Shown one piece after another: positions 63,400 to 64,000 of a stretch of 64,000 nt of DNA; position 1 is the first letter of the stretch; every line of letters begins with the position of its first letter. The stretch is taken from positions 9,954 through 73,953 of the forward strand of contig JBFWNY010000018.1 of NCBI GenBank assembly GCA_050250815.1. The letters run 5' to 3'. This DNA comes from JAEUMD01 sp050250815 (GTDB taxonomy: Bacteria > Pseudomonadota > Alphaproteobacteria > Rhizobiales > Hyphomicrobiaceae). A program made the translations under genes and the position numbers. Under the pieces are notes generated by a model that did not search any database, had not been told where the DNA came from, and saw nothing but the letters and a program-made list of their open reading frames with translations.

Positions 63400-64000
63400 A
63401 TGGCTGAGACGACGACAGCGGCGCCGGCGACGCGACCCTTTTCGCCGTTCGAATGGATGCTGGCCGGACGCTATCTTCGCGCGCGTCGCAAGGAAGGCTT
63501 TATCTCCGTCATCGCGGGCTTTTCTTTCGTCGGTATCATGCTGGGCGTGGCAACCCTCATCATCGTGATGGCGGTGATGAACGGCTTCCGCAAGGACCTG
63601 TTCGCCAAGATTCTCGGTCTCAACGGCCACGTCATCGTGCACAAGATCGGCGAGCCGTTCGAGGACTATCCCGACGTGCGCAAGCGCATCGAGGAGGTTT
63701 CCGGCGTCAAGGTCGCCATTCCGCTGATCGAAGGGCAGGTGATGGTGTCCTCCGCAATCCAGGCGGCCGGCGGCCTGGTGCGCGGCATCGACGAGGCCGC
63801 ACTCAAGAAGCTGCCGCTCGTCTATGACAACGTACGTACCGGGTCCTTCGAGGGCTTCGACGAAGGGGCCGGCATCGCCATCGGCCAGCGGCTCGCCACG
63901 CAACTTCGCGTCATGGCAGGCGACACGATCACGCTGGTCTCGCCACGCGGCGCAGCGACACCGTTTGGCACCGCGCCGCGGTCCAAGCCCTACCTCGTCT
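63400..64000 (+). CDS. lolC: Lipoprotein-releasing ABC permease LolC/LolE (3' end outside window)
   Basis: Inner-membrane permease that pulls lipoproteins from the inner membrane for transport to the outer membrane. The visible part has PFEWMLAGRYLRARRKEGFI, then the first membrane helix (VGIMLGVATLIIVMAVMNGF) and the start of the periplasmic domain (NGHVIVHKIGEPFEDYPDVR). GGGGAAG upstream supports ATG at 63400; an in-frame ATG at 63382 is possible. Whether it is LolC or LolE cannot be told from the fragment; alphaproteobacteria often have one fused form followed by lolD. Confidence 0.92.
   Translation, partial: MAETTTAAPATRPFSPFEWMLAGRYLRARRKEGFISVIAGFSFVGIMLGVATLIIVMAVMNGFRKDLFAKILGLNGHVIVHKIGEPFEDYPDVRKRIEEVSGVKVAIPLIEGQVMVSSAIQAAGGLVRGIDEAALKKLPLVYDNVRTGSFEGFDEGAGIAIGQRLATQLRVMAGDTITLVSPRGAATPFGTAPRSKPYLV

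Overview
The window is a GC-rich, gene-dense stretch of an alphaproteobacterial chromosome, most likely from the Hyphomicrobiales. Three things point there: the porin at the left edge is of the Hyphomicrobiales type (signal peptide, then a short coiled coil before the barrel); the gene order tig-clpP-clpX-lon-hup-tRNA-nuo-birA-rnj-mce-proS-lol is an alphaproteobacterial backbone; and the promoter-type signals I can see (a CtrA box, FNR/FixK-type boxes, an ECF11-type promoter) are alphaproteobacterial. I cannot name the genus. I see no insertion sequence, prophage, integrase, CRISPR array or rRNA. Both edge genes are cut by the window.

Left part (1-29.3 kb) holds envelope, stress and sulfur genes. 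In order: a porin; an opgG-opgH pair for osmoregulated periplasmic glucans; a ycjX-ycjF stress GTPase/membrane pair; three small secreted basic proteins of unknown function (one with two LNPQPLPP motifs, one with five 19-residue repeats); an ECF sigma factor with its ChrR-type zinc anti-sigma; an SDR; kdsA (LPS Kdo synthesis); a DUF1194 protein; a DUF6455 four-cysteine protein; then on the minus strand a permuted ATP-grasp/alpha-E protein, a transglutaminase and a MoaD/ThiS-like ubiquitin-fold protein. A PAP2 phosphatase, a di-heme cytochrome-like oxidoreductase, a second OpgG/D, a VWA protein and a pirin follow. Then comes a minus-strand sulfur group (cysK, sseA, a rhodanese) and an outer-membrane barrel gene with a canonical CtrA box upstream.

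Middle part (29.6-38.8 kb) is the protein quality-control block: tRNA-Leu, trigger factor, ClpP, ClpX, Lon and HU, with a good sigma-32-type promoter in front of lon and a strong 17-bp hairpin between lon and hup. A lone NarL-type response regulator lies between tRNA-Val and tRNA-Asp.

Right part (38.9-57.3 kb) is a complete 14-subunit complex I operon, nuoA to nuoN. It is interrupted by seven non-nuo genes: a hotdog thioesterase between nuoC and nuoD, three small membrane-protein genes between nuoD and nuoE, and tiny membrane proteins between nuoE/nuoF, nuoH/nuoI and nuoJ/nuoK. After nuoN come birA (no DNA-binding domain), rnj, mce, a DUF1467 gene, a secreted hypothetical, proS and the start of a lolC/E permease gene. 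The ProRS is of the archaeal/eukaryotic type, sitting where alphaproteobacteria normally carry the bacterial type.
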